This document shows positions 43,111 to 53,589 of a stretch of 64,000 bases of DNA, in pieces. The DNA is taken from assembly GCF_000550785.1 (NCBI RefSeq), contig NZ_CP004350.1, forward strand, positions 1,654,009 through 1,718,008. The letters are read 5' to 3'. The notes under the pieces are model-generated. The model was not told the origin of the DNA and did not search any database. It worked only from the letters and a program-made list of their open reading frames with translations. The stretch comes from Corynebacterium casei LMG S-19264. GTDB taxonomy: Bacteria; Actinomycetota; Actinomycetes; Mycobacteriales; Mycobacteriaceae. Every line of letters begins with the position of its first letter. Positions within the stretch are counted from its first letter, which is position 1. The position numbers and the translations under genes were made by a program.

Positions 43111-44042
43111 TGGGCATCATCCTTCCTGAACACGGTGCCTTCTGGGTACCGAGAGCGTTCATAATTATCGGGCAAAACCATGGTGCCAATGCCACCCATG
43201 GTGAGAAGTTCCAACAGGACAGAATGCGCCAGACGGCCATCAATAACGTGTGAAGCCGCAACGCCACCCTTGACGGCATTGAGCGCGGATTCCATTTTTG
43301 GAATCATGCCGGCATCGAGCTGCGGGAGCATTTCTTCCAGCTTGGAGGCTTCAATCTTGGAAACCAAAGATTCCTTATTCGGCCAGTCGGTGTACAAGCC
43401 CTCAACGTTGGTCAGCATGACAAGACGTTCCGCGCCGATAGCTTGAGCAAGTTCACCGGCCGCAACATCAGCGTTGATGTTGTAGACCTCGCCGCTGGTA
43501 CCTGGCGCAATACCGGAGACCACCGGGATGCGGCCAGCTTCAATAATGTCCATGACAGCAGAAGGGTTCACGTCCGTAATGTCGCCCACCAAGCCGATAT
43601 CGGTCAGCTCACCATCCACGTTGACCAGGCGCTTGGTCGCGGTAAATAGCCCGGCATCCTCACCGGAGGTACCCACGGCATAAGGACCGTGTGAATTGAT
43701 CAGGTTAACCAGGTCTCGGCCGACCTGGCCGAACAAGACCATGCGTACAACTTCCATGATTTCGGGGCTGGTTACCCTGAAGCCGCCTTTGAATTCGCCA
43801 GCGATACCAATCTTGGCCAGCATCTCATTGATCTGCGGGCCGCCGCCGTGCACCACCACCGGCTTGGCGCCAACGGTGCGCAGGAAAACCATGTCAGCGG
43901 CAAAGGCGCGCTTGAGATCTTCATCAATCATGGCGTTGCCGCCGTACTTCACCACCACAATCTTGTTGCGGTAGTGCTGCAGCCACGGCAGGGCCTCAGC
44001 TAAGACCGCCGCGCGGTCCGTGTCAGTCATTCCTTGCATCAT
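43107..44042 (-). CDS. argB: Acetylglutamate kinase
   Basis: Second step of arginine synthesis and the expected point of arginine feedback. It has the Gly-rich ATP loop KYGGNAMID, the substrate region [17 protein letters not shown] and a second Gly-rich motif in [24 protein letters not shown]. The open frame reaches 44120 into argJ. The first ATG at 44042 (MMQGMTDTD) has AAAGGGGGA upstream and gives 311 residues. argJ ends 16 bases upstream. Confidence 0.96.
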   Translation of the reverse strand: MMQGMTDTDRAAVLAEALPWLQHYRNKIVVVKYGGNAMIDEDLKRAFAADMVFLRTVGAKPVVVHGGGPQINEMLAKIGIAGEFKGGFRVTSPEIMEVVRMVLFGQVGRDLVNLINSHGPYAVGTSGEDAGLFTATKRLVNVDGELTDIGLVGDITDVNPSAVMDIIEAGRIPVVSGIAPGTSGEVYNINADVAAGELAQAIGAERLVMLTNVEGLYTDWPNKESLVSKIEASKLEEMLPQLDAGMIPKMESALNAVKGGVAASHVIDGRLAHSVLLELLTMGGIGTMVLPDNYERSRYPEGTVFRKDDAQ

Positions 44043-44058
44043 GTCTAGTCCCCCTTTA

Positions 44059-45288
44059 TTAAGAGCTATACGCCGAGTTGATTTCCACGTACTCGTGCGA
44101 CAAGTCAGTGGTGCGCACAAAAGCCGTGCCGTTGCCGCTGGTACCCAGGTCCACCAGCACGTCGATGTCCGCGCCGGACAGGTCTACTTCACGCGCGCCA
44201 GGTGCACCGGTGGATTCAACACACACTGGTTGGTCGTTGAAAAAGACCGAAATATTATCCGGGTCCATATCGGCATCAGCCATACCCACCGCGGCCAGCA
44301 CACGGCCCCAGTTCGGGTCGGAGCCAAACATTGCACACTTGAACAGGTTGTCGCGGCCCAAGGTCCGGGCAGCATTCAATGCTTGTTCATCAGAGACCGT
44401 GCCTTTGACGGTGATCTTCACGCGCTTGGTCACGCCCTCAGCATCTGCTTGCAGCTGATTGGCCAGATCGGCACAAGCCTTCAGCACGGCCTCATCCAGT
44501 TCTTCCTGGGTTGGTTCCACACCAGATGCACCGTTTGCTTGAATAATCACCGTGTCATTGGTGGAGGTAGAGCCATCCACATCCAGGGTGTTGAAGGTGA
44601 CATCGCAGGCTTTGCGCAGGGCTTCATCCAGCGCAGCCGGGCTCGCAATGGCATCGGTGGTCAGGCTCACCAACATGGTGGCCAAAGATGGCGCCATCAT
44701 GCCAACGCCTTTACCCATGCCGCCAATGGTCCAGCCTTCGCCGTGCACAGCGGTCTGCTTCGGCAAGGTATCAGTGGTCATAATCGCCGTGGCGGCACCA
44801 GCACCAAAGCTTGGGTCCGCGCCCAGGTTCTTTGCAAGCTTTTCGATGCCCCCGTGAACTTTATCCATCGGCATCAGCTCCCCGATAAGCCCTGTGGAGC
44901 ACACGGCAATCTCATGGGATGCAAGACCAAGAGCTATCGCGGTGCCTTCGGCCATCTTCTTCGCATCCGCCATGCCCTGCGCGCCGTTGCAAGCATTGGC
45001 GTTGCCGGCGTTGAAAACGACAGCCTTGATCTGATTCGGCTCGCCTTCCACCAGAGCTGCTCGGGATACCTTGACTGGGGCTGCGACCACGCGGTTGCGG
45101 GTAAACACAGCTGCTGCGTCAAAACGTGGTCCTTGGTTGACCACCAGTGCCATGTCGGAATTGCCAGAAGGCTTAATGCCCGCGGTGGTGGATGCCGCAA
45201 GGAAGCCCTGAGGCAGGGTCACACCCAGTGGCAAAGAGGCAGATGATTCAGCTGACTCAACTGGCCCAGTGTTTTCTGAAGAAGTCAT
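44059..45288 (-). CDS. argJ: Glutamate N-acetyltransferase / amino-acid acetyltransferase
   Basis: Transfers acetyl from N-acetylornithine to glutamate, closing the acetyl cycle; bifunctional members also use acetyl-CoA. Autoproteolysis occurs at the Thr of the [11 protein letters not shown] motif, giving two subunits. The conserved segment [18 protein letters not shown] lies near the start. I prefer ATG 45288 (MTSSENTG) over the upstream MKRTTSM frame start because AAAAGGA lies correctly before it. It is 409 residues with that start. Confidence 0.96.
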   Translation of the reverse strand: MTSSENTGPVESAESSASLPLGVTLPQGFLAASTTAGIKPSGNSDMALVVNQGPRFDAAAVFTRNRVVAAPVKVSRAALVEGEPNQIKAVVFNAGNANACNGAQGMADAKKMAEGTAIALGLASHEIAVCSTGLIGELMPMDKVHGGIEKLAKNLGADPSFGAGAATAIMTTDTLPKQTAVHGEGWTIGGMGKGVGMMAPSLATMLVSLTTDAIASPAALDEALRKACDVTFNTLDVDGSTSTNDTVIIQANGASGVEPTQEELDEAVLKACADLANQLQADAEGVTKRVKITVKGTVSDEQALNAARTLGRDNLFKCAMFGSDPNWGRVLAAVGMADADMDPDNISVFFNDQPVCVESTGAPGAREVDLSGADIDVLVDLGTSGNGTAFVRTTDLSHEYVEINSAYSS

Positions 45289-45318
45289 GGAGGTTGTCCT
45301 TTTCATTCAAGCTAATTT

Positions 45319-46362
45319 TTAAGGCGCGACGGCTGCTTGTGGCAGTCCTGCGGTTTCATCAATACCCAAGCTTAGATTCATGCACTGCACCGCAGCACCG
45401 GCCGTGCCCTTGGTCAGGTTGTCCAGGGCGGAAGTGATGATCAGCTTTCCGGCGCGCTCGTCCACGTGCGCCTGGATGTGGCACATGTTGGAGCCGACCA
45501 CGTATTGAGTCTGCGGCTGCTGGCCCTGTGGGAGGACGTGGCAGAAAGGCTCTTCCGCATAAAATTCATCGAAGATCTTCGTAACCTGATCTTGGGTCAC
45601 GCCTTCCTTCAGCGGTGCGGTGATCGTTGCCAGGATGCCGCGCGGCATCGGTGCCAGCACCGGCGTGAAGCTGACATTGACGGTCTTTTCCGCAAATGGG
45701 GTGAGGTTCTGAATGACCTCCGGGGTGTGACGGTGGGTTCCGCCAGGTGAATAAGCCTTCACGCTGCCCATGGTTTCCGCACCGATGAGCGGAACGGAAG
45801 CCTTCTTACCAGCGCCAGAGACACCAGTGACCGCGATAATGGTCAAGTCGGGCTCAATGATCTGCGAATGAATAGCAGGCAGCGCACCCAACGTCATGGT
45901 GGTGGGGAAACAACCAGGCACCGCTACCCTCTTCGAGCCTTTGAGCTGCTCACGGTTACCTGGCAGCTCCGGAATGCCATAAGGCCAGGTGCCTGCATGC
46001 TCAGAGCCATAGAAGTCTTCCCAGTCCTGGGCATCTTTCAGACGGAAATCAGCTGCGCAGTCAATGACTACAACGTCTTCGCCCAACGCTTTAGCAATAG
46101 GACCAGAGTGGCCATGTGGCAAACCCAAGAAGACCACGTCGTGCCCTTCCAATTTTTCCACGGTGGTATCCACGATGGTGCGATCTGCCAACTGCGGAAG
46201 GTGGGGCATCAACTGCGCCACGGATTGGCCAGCATTGGAGTGGCCGGTTAAAGCGCCGATTTCCAAGTCGCCGGACGCATATGCCGGGTGGTTAAGAAGG
46301 AGGCGGAGAACTTCGCCACCGGCGTAACCCGTGGCGCCTGCGATTGCAACTTTGTATGTCAT
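45319..46362 (-). CDS. argC: N-acetyl-gamma-glutamyl-phosphate reductase
   Basis: NADPH-dependent reductase, third step of the pathway and first gene of the cluster. The N-terminal Rossmann motif is [17 protein letters not shown]. The catalytic Cys is in [13 protein letters not shown], and [11 protein letters not shown] supplies a conserved His region. The start may be ATG 46362 (MTYKVAIAG) or the GTG at 46371. No good ribosome site precedes either, and a -10-like CATAAT lies only about 10 bases before the GTG, so the mRNA may be leaderless. Confidence 0.95.
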   Translation of the reverse strand: MTYKVAIAGATGYAGGEVLRLLLNHPAYASGDLEIGALTGHSNAGQSVAQLMPHLPQLADRTIVDTTVEKLEGHDVVFLGLPHGHSGPIAKALGEDVVVIDCAADFRLKDAQDWEDFYGSEHAGTWPYGIPELPGNREQLKGSKRVAVPGCFPTTMTLGALPAIHSQIIEPDLTIIAVTGVSGAGKKASVPLIGAETMGSVKAYSPGGTHRHTPEVIQNLTPFAEKTVNVSFTPVLAPMPRGILATITAPLKEGVTQDQVTKIFDEFYAEEPFCHVLPQGQQPQTQYVVGSNMCHIQAHVDERAGKLIITSALDNLTKGTAGAAVQCMNLSLGIDETAGLPQAAVAP

Positions 46363-46402
46363 GTGAAACACAATAGTAAATTATGCAGGCAACCGCAAAC
46401 TA

Positions 46403-46432
46403 TACATGGAATATCGTTCGAAATTCCATGTA
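46403..46432. promoter_or_regulatory. Palindrome upstream of argC
   Basis: Perfect inverted repeat TACATGGAAT / ATTCCATGTA with a 10-base centre, about 40 bases from argC. It is a candidate operator (ArgR, or another regulator such as FarR). Confidence 0.55.
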
Positions 46433-46568
46433 AAGGGTAAACCAGAGGCCACACAGCAGATACGGGCAAAGCGGGGGCTACACCACGGACAAGGAACAAG
46501 CTGGAAGCCCCGACCTATCAGCCGGTTCAGTGTCGTAGCCGAACTCAAGCGGTGCATATGATCTGCAA

Positions 46569-46611
46569 AAGGCCGCGTTTCTACCTGTAAATCTAGTGGA
46601 AACGCAGCCTT
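46569..46611 (-). terminator. pheT terminator
   Basis: Arms AAGGCCGCGTTTC and GAAACGCAGCCTT (one mismatch). On the minus strand it ends GGCCTTTTGC. It lies 36 bases downstream of pheT. The rest of 46440-46560 shows only a GGGGCT/AGCCCC inverted repeat and no gene. Confidence 0.75.
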
Positions 46612-46646
46612 GTTGTCAGCGAAAATGCGCGGTAATTAAAGAAACA

Positions 46647-49133
46647 TTATGCGCGCATCTCTGCGCCGAGGCGCTCACTCGCAAGTTCAGCTGCGGCAAG
46701 GCGGTGAGTGTTGACTTCATCATCGGTCAGGGTGCGCTCCGCTGCGCGGAAGAACATCTTGAATGCCAAGGACTTCTTGGACTCGCCGAGCTTCTCGCCA
46801 CGGAAGATATCGAATAGCTCAACGCTTTCCAGAAGCTCCCCCGCGCCCTCTTCCAAGGTGCGGCGAACGGTCTCTGCTGGAACGTCCTCATCCACAACCA
46901 GCGCGATGTCCTGGTGCAAGGATGGGAATGAAGAAAGCACTGGTTCTGGCAGGTTCTCAGTAAACGGCAACGCAGTGATATCCAGCTCCATCGCACAGGT
47001 GCGCGCTGGCAGGCCCATGGCCTTGAGAATCTGTGGGTGCAACTCGCCGGCGTAGCCGACTACTTTCCCACCAACCTTGATGGCAGCACAACGACCTGGG
47101 TGCCACGGCTTTACATCAGCGTTTTCAACCTCAATCTCAACACCAGCAGAGCGTGCTACCTGGCGTGCAGACTCAATAGCATCCGCGTAGGTGTAGGCAC
47201 GGCCTTCACCCCATGGGCCTTCAAACTCCAGATTGCCGGTACCAACGGTGGCCACGTGCAGTGGCTGCGCTGGCAAGGTGTTGACCAACTGCTCAATCTC
47301 CTCATCCGATGGACGCTTGGACACATCTGGCATTGGAGTGGAATCAGCGCGCTTGAAAGACACCTGCTGCAAGCCAAACAGCGAGACATCTGTGCGGCCA
47401 CGCGCTACGTTGCGTGCGATGGCATCAAGCATGTTCGGTAGCAAGGTGCTAGACAGTACAGACTTGTCCGCTTCCAGTGGGTTCTGCACGGAAACGACGT
47501 TGCGGCGCTCATCATCAGCGTCCAGTTCCCACGTGTTGAAGATTTCTGCGTTCACAAATGGGCTTGGGATGACCTCTGCGTAGCCGGCGTATGCCAGACC
47601 ATGACCAATCGCGCGACGGCGCTTTTGTGCCGCAGTCAGACCAGTGGAACCAATGGTTGGGATGGGAAGGATGGAAGGAATTGCTTCCAGGCCTTCAAGG
47701 CGCAGAATCTCTTCAATCAGGTCAACATCTTCAGCAATGTCGGTGCGCCAGGATGGGATAGTCACATCCACAGCGTTGCCGTTGTCACATGCCGAAACCG
47801 AGCAACCAACCTCTTCTAGGCGGGCAGTGATGGTCTCACGGGAGTAGTCCACGCCGGCGTAGCGCGATGGCTTGGACACATCCATGGAAACAACCGGTGC
47901 TTCAGGGACATCGCCCACGATGGTGCGCCCTTCCTCGACGTGGCCGCCGCCGTACTGCACGAGCAGCTCGCAGGCCAAGTCCAAGGAGTATTCAACAATC
48001 GCTGGATCAACGCCGCGTTCAAAGCGACGGGAGGCTTCGGAGCTCAGCTTGTGGCGGCGTGAGGTACGCGCAACGGTGATTGGATCCCAGGTAGCGGACT
48101 CGAAGTAGACATCGCTGGTCTCATCAGAGATCTCGGAGGTAGTACCACCCATGACGCCAGCCATGGACTGGATTCCGTTGTCATCGCAGATCACGACGTC
48201 TTCGGCAAACAGCTCACGCTTGACGTGGTCGAGGGTCTCAAACTTCTCGCCGGCTTGTGCATTGCGGACAACCAGGTTGCCTGCGACCTTGTTGGCGTCG
48301 AAAGCGTGCATTGGCTGGCCCAGGAAGAACATGACGTAGTTGGTGACGTCGGTTGCCAGATTGACTGGGCGCTGCCCAGCCAGCATCAAAATGCGCTGCA
48401 TCCAGAATGGTGAGTCAGCGTTTGGGGCAATGCCAGTGACTTTACGCAGGCCGAAGCGGATAGCCTTGGTTTCCTCGCGCAGGTCAATATCAATCAGGCT
48501 GCCATTGGCTGCCGATGCCTCACCGACTGGGTCAACGAACTTGAGATCGAATGCGGAGGCGATTTCACGGCCTAGGCCACGCATGGACAATGCGTAACCG
48601 CGGTCCGGGGTGATGTTGACATCGAATACGGTGTCAGCGCCGCCGAGCAAAGTCAGTGCGTCATCACCGATGTGCTGTGCATAAGACTCATCAAGAGTGA
48701 TGATGCCCTCGGACTTTTCAGTCAAGCCCAACTCGGATGCAGAACAGATCATGCCGTTGGAGATGTGACCGTAGGTCTCACGCGCGGCGATCTCAAAGCC
48801 ACCAGGAAGCACTGCACCTGGAAGGGATACTGGGACTAGGGAGCCTTCTTCGAAGTTGCGAGCACCACAGATGATGCCTTGCAGCTCACCAGTGCCGTTG
48901 GCCTGGCCAACGTTGACCTGGCAGTAGCGGATTGGCTTTTTGAAGTCGGTGAGTTCTTCAATCTTTTCAACACGGCCAATGACCACTGGGCCCTTGATTT
49001 CGGGCAGTGGCTCATAGCCTTCGGTTTCAAAACCGACGCGGACGAAGCCGGCGTCGAGTTCTTCGCTAGTAACGGTCCAGCCTGGGTTGTGCTCACCGAG
49101 GACGCTGTGGAGCCAGTTTTGTGAAATAAGCAT
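46647..49133 (-). CDS. pheT: Phenylalanyl-tRNA synthetase beta subunit
   Basis: An 828-residue beta chain of the heterotetrameric enzyme charging tRNA-Phe. Domains in order: an EMAP-like tRNA-binding domain (about 40-155, GELQGIICGARNF), B3/B4 editing domain (about 215-390), B5 (about 400-470), the catalytic-like core with LEGLEAIPSILP, and the C-terminal FDX-ACB anticodon-binding domain (SSFPSLHQDIALVVDEDVPA). It follows pheS by 21 bases and ends at a terminator. Confidence 0.97.
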   Translation of the reverse strand: MLISQNWLHSVLGEHNPGWTVTSEELDAGFVRVGFETEGYEPLPEIKGPVVIGRVEKIEELTDFKKPIRYCQVNVGQANGTGELQGIICGARNFEEGSLVPVSLPGAVLPGGFEIAARETYGHISNGMICSASELGLTEKSEGIITLDESYAQHIGDDALTLLGGADTVFDVNITPDRGYALSMRGLGREIASAFDLKFVDPVGEASAANGSLIDIDLREETKAIRFGLRKVTGIAPNADSPFWMQRILMLAGQRPVNLATDVTNYVMFFLGQPMHAFDANKVAGNLVVRNAQAGEKFETLDHVKRELFAEDVVICDDNGIQSMAGVMGGTTSEISDETSDVYFESATWDPITVARTSRRHKLSSEASRRFERGVDPAIVEYSLDLACELLVQYGGGHVEEGRTIVGDVPEAPVVSMDVSKPSRYAGVDYSRETITARLEEVGCSVSACDNGNAVDVTIPSWRTDIAEDVDLIEEILRLEGLEAIPSILPIPTIGSTGLTAAQKRRRAIGHGLAYAGYAEVIPSPFVNAEIFNTWELDADDERRNVVSVQNPLEADKSVLSSTLLPNMLDAIARNVARGRTDVSLFGLQQVSFKRADSTPMPDVSKRPSDEEIEQLVNTLPAQPLHVATVGTGNLEFEGPWGEGRAYTYADAIESARQVARSAGVEIEVENADVKPWHPGRCAAIKVGGKVVGYAGELHPQILKAMGLPARTCAMELDITALPFTENLPEPVLSSFPSLHQDIALVVDEDVPAETVRRTLEEGAGELLESVELFDIFRGEKLGESKKSLAFKMFFRAAERTLTDDEVNTHRLAAAELASERLGAEMRA

Positions 49134-49154
49134 GTGGTTTTCCTTCCTCGGAAT

Positions 49155-50285
<1,131 letters not shown>

Positions 50286-50298
50286 CTAACCCCACCAA

Positions 50299-50350
50299 AG
50301 AGTGAGACGGACTGCCATCGGATTTCCCAACGCTCAGTCCGTCTCACTCT
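50299..50350. terminator. Terminator between the SpoU gene and pheS
   Basis: Inverted repeat AGAGTGAGACGGACT / AGTCCGTCTCACTCT, 15-base arms, 22-base loop. It ends the SpoU methyltransferase gene on the minus strand. Confidence 0.75.
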
Positions 50351-50371
50351 CCGGTCACAATCAATGGGAAT

Positions 50372-51175
50372 CTAGCGGTTCTGCGCCTTCGCGGATTCGT
50401 ACAAGCAAATGCTCGCCGCGGTGGCCAGATTCAAAGACTCGGCACGACCTCGCAGCGGAATGCCGACGCGGATATCAGCGGCATTGAGAAGCTCTTTGCT
50501 CAAACCATGCGCCTCATTGCCAAACAACCATGCCGTTGGCTTGGACAAGTCCACCTCATCGAGTGTTGCATCACCCTGCGGTGCGGTGGCAAGAATCTGC
50601 AGGTTAGAAGAGCGCAGCTTACCCAGCACGTCTTTGATGTTGGTATCGCGTGCGGTTGGGATGTGGAATAGCGAGCCCGCCGATGCCCTCGCAACCTTCG
50701 ACCCCAATGGATCCACGGTTTCACCGGCGAAGATGACGCCATCCGCGCCCATGGCGTCTGAGGTGCGAATCAAGGTACCAGCGTTGCCTGGCTCGGAGGT
50801 CTCCACCGGAACTGATACCAGTTGCGGCTTGCCGTTGAGAATCTTGCCCGGGGTCCACAACACAGGAGTACACAAGGCAAAGATACCCGTGGTGGTTTGG
50901 GTATCAGACAGGGACTTCACTGCCCTATCGGTGATTGGATGAACATAGACGTCCATGTAGCCCGCCGCTGTGACGATATCCGCGAATTTCTCCGCGGCAC
51001 GCTCAGTAACAAACACATCCGTGGCCGCACCGGTAGACACCGCCGCATCTACGGAATTGTCACCTTCGACGATGAAAGCATTCGCCTTCTTGCGCGCTGA
51101 GGAGCGGTGCAGCTTTGCCGCGTTAACAATGCGCGGGGTGCGTTCGGTAAATGCTTGTTCAAAATCCAATGCCAT
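50372..51175 (-). CDS. SpoU-family rRNA 2'-O-methyltransferase
   Basis: Trefoil-knot (SPOUT) methyltransferase acting on rRNA 2'-hydroxyls. An N-terminal L30e-like substrate domain is followed by the SpoU motifs: GNAGTLIRTSDAMGADGVIF, AWLFGNEAHGLSKELL and SLNLATAASICLYE. The exact nucleotide is not predictable from motifs. The start at 51175 (MALDFEQAF) lacks a ribosome site but has TAGATT 7 bases upstream, so it may be leaderless; the open frame begins at 51196. It precedes pheST, a conserved actinobacterial neighbourhood. Confidence 0.9.
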   Translation of the reverse strand: MALDFEQAFTERTPRIVNAAKLHRSSARKKANAFIVEGDNSVDAAVSTGAATDVFVTERAAEKFADIVTAAGYMDVYVHPITDRAVKSLSDTQTTTGIFALCTPVLWTPGKILNGKPQLVSVPVETSEPGNAGTLIRTSDAMGADGVIFAGETVDPLGSKVARASAGSLFHIPTARDTNIKDVLGKLRSSNLQILATAPQGDATLDEVDLSKPTAWLFGNEAHGLSKELLNAADIRVGIPLRGRAESLNLATAASICLYESAKAQNR

Positions 51176-51272
51176 GCCGTTTAATCTACCAACCACTGAT
51201 GCCTTATAAGCATTCGCGCAAAAACCTCTTCCCCACCAATCAACTCACCATCAACTACCGGGGTATGACAAA

Positions 51273-51301
51273 GCCCGCTGTAGCCGAAGCACACAGCGGG
51301 C
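51273..51301. terminator. Terminator after the TM2 gene
   Basis: Inverted repeat GCCCGCTGT / ACAGCGGGC with an 11-base loop, 30 bases downstream of the TM2 gene. Confidence 0.65.
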
Positions 51302-51331
51302 AAATACAAGAATCAAGCAGGCTAACGAGGA

Positions 51332-51838
51332 CTAGGTCAGCGGTACGCCATCAGCGTCCACACCGTATTCACCGCTGCGCAACAGAACGCGAACAAAGTC
51401 AACAAATGCCCAGATCGCAACGGCGCCAAGCAAGACGAAGCCAACCAAGAAAATAGCGGTCAAATAACCAACCAGGGTCATTACCAGCTGAGTGACCGCG
51501 CGATTGCGGTAACCGAGGTAGAAATTGTGCGCGCCCCAAGTGCCAAGGAACGCCGTGAGCAACACCGTGGCAACCCAAGACTTGGGTTGGCCGGGATTGC
51601 GAATCAGTCCTGACTGCTGGGCATAAGGCGCCGGTGCACCCGCCATGGGCTGCTGCTGAAACGGGTCATAAGCCTGTTGCCCGCCCTGCCCGCGCGGGTC
51701 TGCAAGCTGCTGTCGTGGGTTTGGCTGCGGACTATTCAACGACTCCTGGTACTCGGCATAAGACTGCGGCCGCGGCGTTTGCTCATCATTTGAGTAGTCG
51801 TCGCGTCCTTGGTCGAATGAATTATAAGGATTCGTCAT
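51332..51838 (-). CDS. TM2 domain protein
   Basis: A 168-residue membrane protein with a long Gln/Pro-rich cytoplasmic start (to about residue 80) and the TM2 domain: two helices around the conserved short loop, TVLLTAFLGTWGAHNFYLGY and a second hydrophobic stretch IFLVGFVLLGAVAIWAFVDF. TM2 proteins are widespread and poorly understood. It stands alone between two terminators. Confidence 0.9.
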   Translation of the reverse strand: MTNPYNSFDQGRDDYSNDEQTPRPQSYAEYQESLNSPQPNPRQQLADPRGQGGQQAYDPFQQQPMAGAPAPYAQQSGLIRNPGQPKSWVATVLLTAFLGTWGAHNFYLGYRNRAVTQLVMTLVGYLTAIFLVGFVLLGAVAIWAFVDFVRVLLRSGEYGVDADGVPLT

Positions 51839-51946
51839 GCAAACTCGCTCTCAAAAGATATTTCAGGTTCTAGCCGGTGCTGCCCAGCTTAGGTCGCACG
51901 GGGACTAACCACCACTGAGAAAACACTTGTTTATCGAAACATTATG

Positions 51947-51996
51947 AAAGCCCAAGCTCTTCGTAATCTGAGATTCAGATGAAGAGCTTGGGCTTT
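51947..51996. terminator. Terminator after rplT
   Basis: Inverted repeat AAAGCCCAAGCTCTTC / GAAGAGCTTGGGCTTT, 16-base perfect arms and an 18-base loop. It ends the infC-rpmI-rplT operon. Confidence 0.85.
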
Positions 51997-52024
51997 CAAG
52001 TAGCCGTATGTTTAAGGCTTAGAC

Positions 52025-52408
52025 TTAGGCAGCCTTAGGAGCGTTAACGTCCTCTGGCAGTGCAGCCTTTGCAGCCTCGCACAGTGCGGAGAATGTCTCG
52101 AAATCATTGACAGCAATCTCAGCAAGGATCTTGCGGTCCACCTCGATCTCAGCCAGGCGCAGGCCGTGGATGAGACGGTTGTAGGTGATGTCGTTCATGC
52201 GAGCTGCAGCGTTGATACGCTGGATCCACAGCTTGCGGAACTCAGACTTACGCGCGCGACGATCGCGGTAAGCGTAGGTCATGGAGTGCAACCACTGTTC
52301 CTTAGCCTTACGGTACAGGCGGGAACGCTGGCCGCGGTAGCCCTTAGCGGACTTCAAAATCGCGCGACGCTTCTTCTTGGCGTTGACTGAGCGCTTTACT
52401 CGTGCCAC
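52025..52408 (-). CDS. rplT: 50S ribosomal protein L20
   Basis: A 127-residue rRNA-binding protein needed for early 50S assembly. It begins [19 protein letters not shown] with the family segment [20 protein letters not shown] and [19 protein letters not shown]. Distal gene of the infC-rpmI-rplT operon, 55 bases after rpmI. Confidence 0.98.
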   Translation of the reverse strand: MARVKRSVNAKKKRRAILKSAKGYRGQRSRLYRKAKEQWLHSMTYAYRDRRARKSEFRKLWIQRINAAARMNDITYNRLIHGLRLAEIEVDRKILAEIAVNDFETFSALCEAAKAALPEDVNAPKAA

Positions 52409-52463
52409 GGTGTTACTTCCTTAACTATCTTTGACGAACTATTTGTGGGTGATTAGGCGCTAA

Positions 52464-52658
52464 TTACGCGCGGCCAAGCAGGCGCTTGATGCGCTTGGTG
52501 TCTGCCTGAGCAACTTCTTCGGTGCCCTTCAGACGACGGGTGCGCTTGGAGGTCTTACCTTCCAACAGGTGGCGACGGCCAGCCTGCTCACGGCGCAGCT
52601 TGCCGGAACCAGTCACCTTGATACGCTTTGCGGTGCCCTTGTGGGTCTTCTGCTTCAT
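52464..52658 (-). CDS. rpmI: 50S ribosomal protein L35
   Basis: A 64-residue basic ribosomal protein, MKQKTHKGTAKRIKVTGSG-type start and the KTSKRTRRLKGTEEVAQADT end. The open frame continues to 52703, but MKQKTHKG at 52658 is the family start. Confidence 0.97.
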   Translation of the reverse strand: MKQKTHKGTAKRIKVTGSGKLRREQAGRRHLLEGKTSKRTRRLKGTEEVAQADTKRIKRLLGRA

Positions 52659-52748
52659 GAGATTCCTAAATCCTTGACGAGTCGATAACGCGGTGCAGCG
52701 CACCCCAACAGGAGCGCACGGTACAACCGTCGAATTGAACTTTTCGGG

Positions 52749-53270
52749 CTACTTCTTACCCTTGCGGTTTGGACCCAAGAGCATGGTCATATTACGACCA
52801 TCCTGCTTAGGGCGGGACTCCACGATGCCGAATTCTTCGACATCTGTAGCCAGACGCTCCAGCAGACGGTAACCAAGTTCAGGACGTGATTGCTCACGGC
52901 CACGGAACATGATGGTTACCTTTACCTTGGAACCCTTTTCCAGGAAGCGAACAACGTTTGCCTTTTTGGTCTCATAATCGTGATCATCGATCTTAGGACG
53001 GAACTTTTGTTCCTTAACCACAGTCTGTTGCTGGTTCTTACGAGATTCGCGGGCCTTTTGAGCCTGCTCGTATTTGAATTTGCCGTAGTCCATGATCTTG
53101 GCTACAGGCGGCTTAGCGTTAGGGGCAACCTCGACCAGATCCAGATCTGCCTCAAAAGCGAGCTTTCGTGCGTCGTCAGTATGTACGATGCCTACTTGTT
53201 CGCCTCCGGGACCGACCAGACGTACTTCTGGTACTCGGATGCGCTCATTAATGCGAGCTTCAGAGCTGAT
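52749..53270 (-). CDS. infC: Translation initiation factor IF-3 (starts at ATC)
   Basis: IF-3 keeps the 30S subunit free and checks initiator tRNA and start codons. The family N terminus begins [19 protein letters not shown], which requires translation from the ATC at 53268-53270, preceded by AGGAG six bases away. An in-frame ATG ([10 protein letters not shown]) appears only at 53093, in the middle of the N-terminal domain. A rare start is the rule for infC, because IF-3 rejects non-AUG starts and so limits its own synthesis. It is 173 residues and first in the operon with rpmI and rplT. Confidence 0.93.
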   Translation of the reverse strand: MSSEARINERIRVPEVRLVGPGGEQVGIVHTDDARKLAFEADLDLVEVAPNAKPPVAKIMDYGKFKYEQAQKARESRKNQQQTVVKEQKFRPKIDDHDYETKKANVVRFLEKGSKVKVTIMFRGREQSRPELGYRLLERLATDVEEFGIVESRPKQDGRNMTMLLGPNRKGKK

Positions 53271-53589
53271 TGTGTGTCTCCTAAGTGAGAAGGGATAGAT
53301 TGTTCACCTACCAGCCACAAACGGAAAATCCCGCCTGCCTGATATTTAAACCAGTGCAGCCGGGAGCTCTCAAAAGTTGCCAAGCAAACTCACCTTCGAA
53401 TCCAAAGGCTGGTCTAGCTTGGTTACCTTTTTACCTGTATCCTGCACAAGTTTCCTTGTACGGAATGAGGTGGGAGATGCTCCGCTTGCGACCCGATGCT
53501 CCTGAAAATGGCGCTACGGGCGGTAGTGCAGATAACTTTAACACCACCTTATCCAACATCCAAATCGCAACACCCCAAGTCACTGTTGG
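53271..53589 (-). promoter_or_regulatory. infC upstream leader region
   Basis: About 320 bases without a supported gene. The minus-strand sequence is rich in potential structure: CCAAGC/GCTTGG (53380-53385, 53417-53422) encloses CCTTTGGATTCGAAGG (53393-53408), and ACAAG-GAAA-CTTGT forms a small stem nearby. A leader with a regulatory fold ahead of infC-rpmI-rplT is plausible. Confidence 0.45.

Noticed and set aside
44020..45246. 408-residue ORF on the plus strand opposite argJ
   Set aside because: It lies antisense to argJ and has no domain or ribosome site.
46440..46560. Possible T-box or attenuator before argC
   Set aside because: A GGGGCT/AGCCCC inverted repeat exists, but there is no T-box sequence, leader peptide or T-run.
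53192..53383. 63-residue minus-strand ORF MATFESSRLHWFKYQAGG
   Set aside because: It overlaps the start of infC out of frame and has no clear ribosome site; probably chance.
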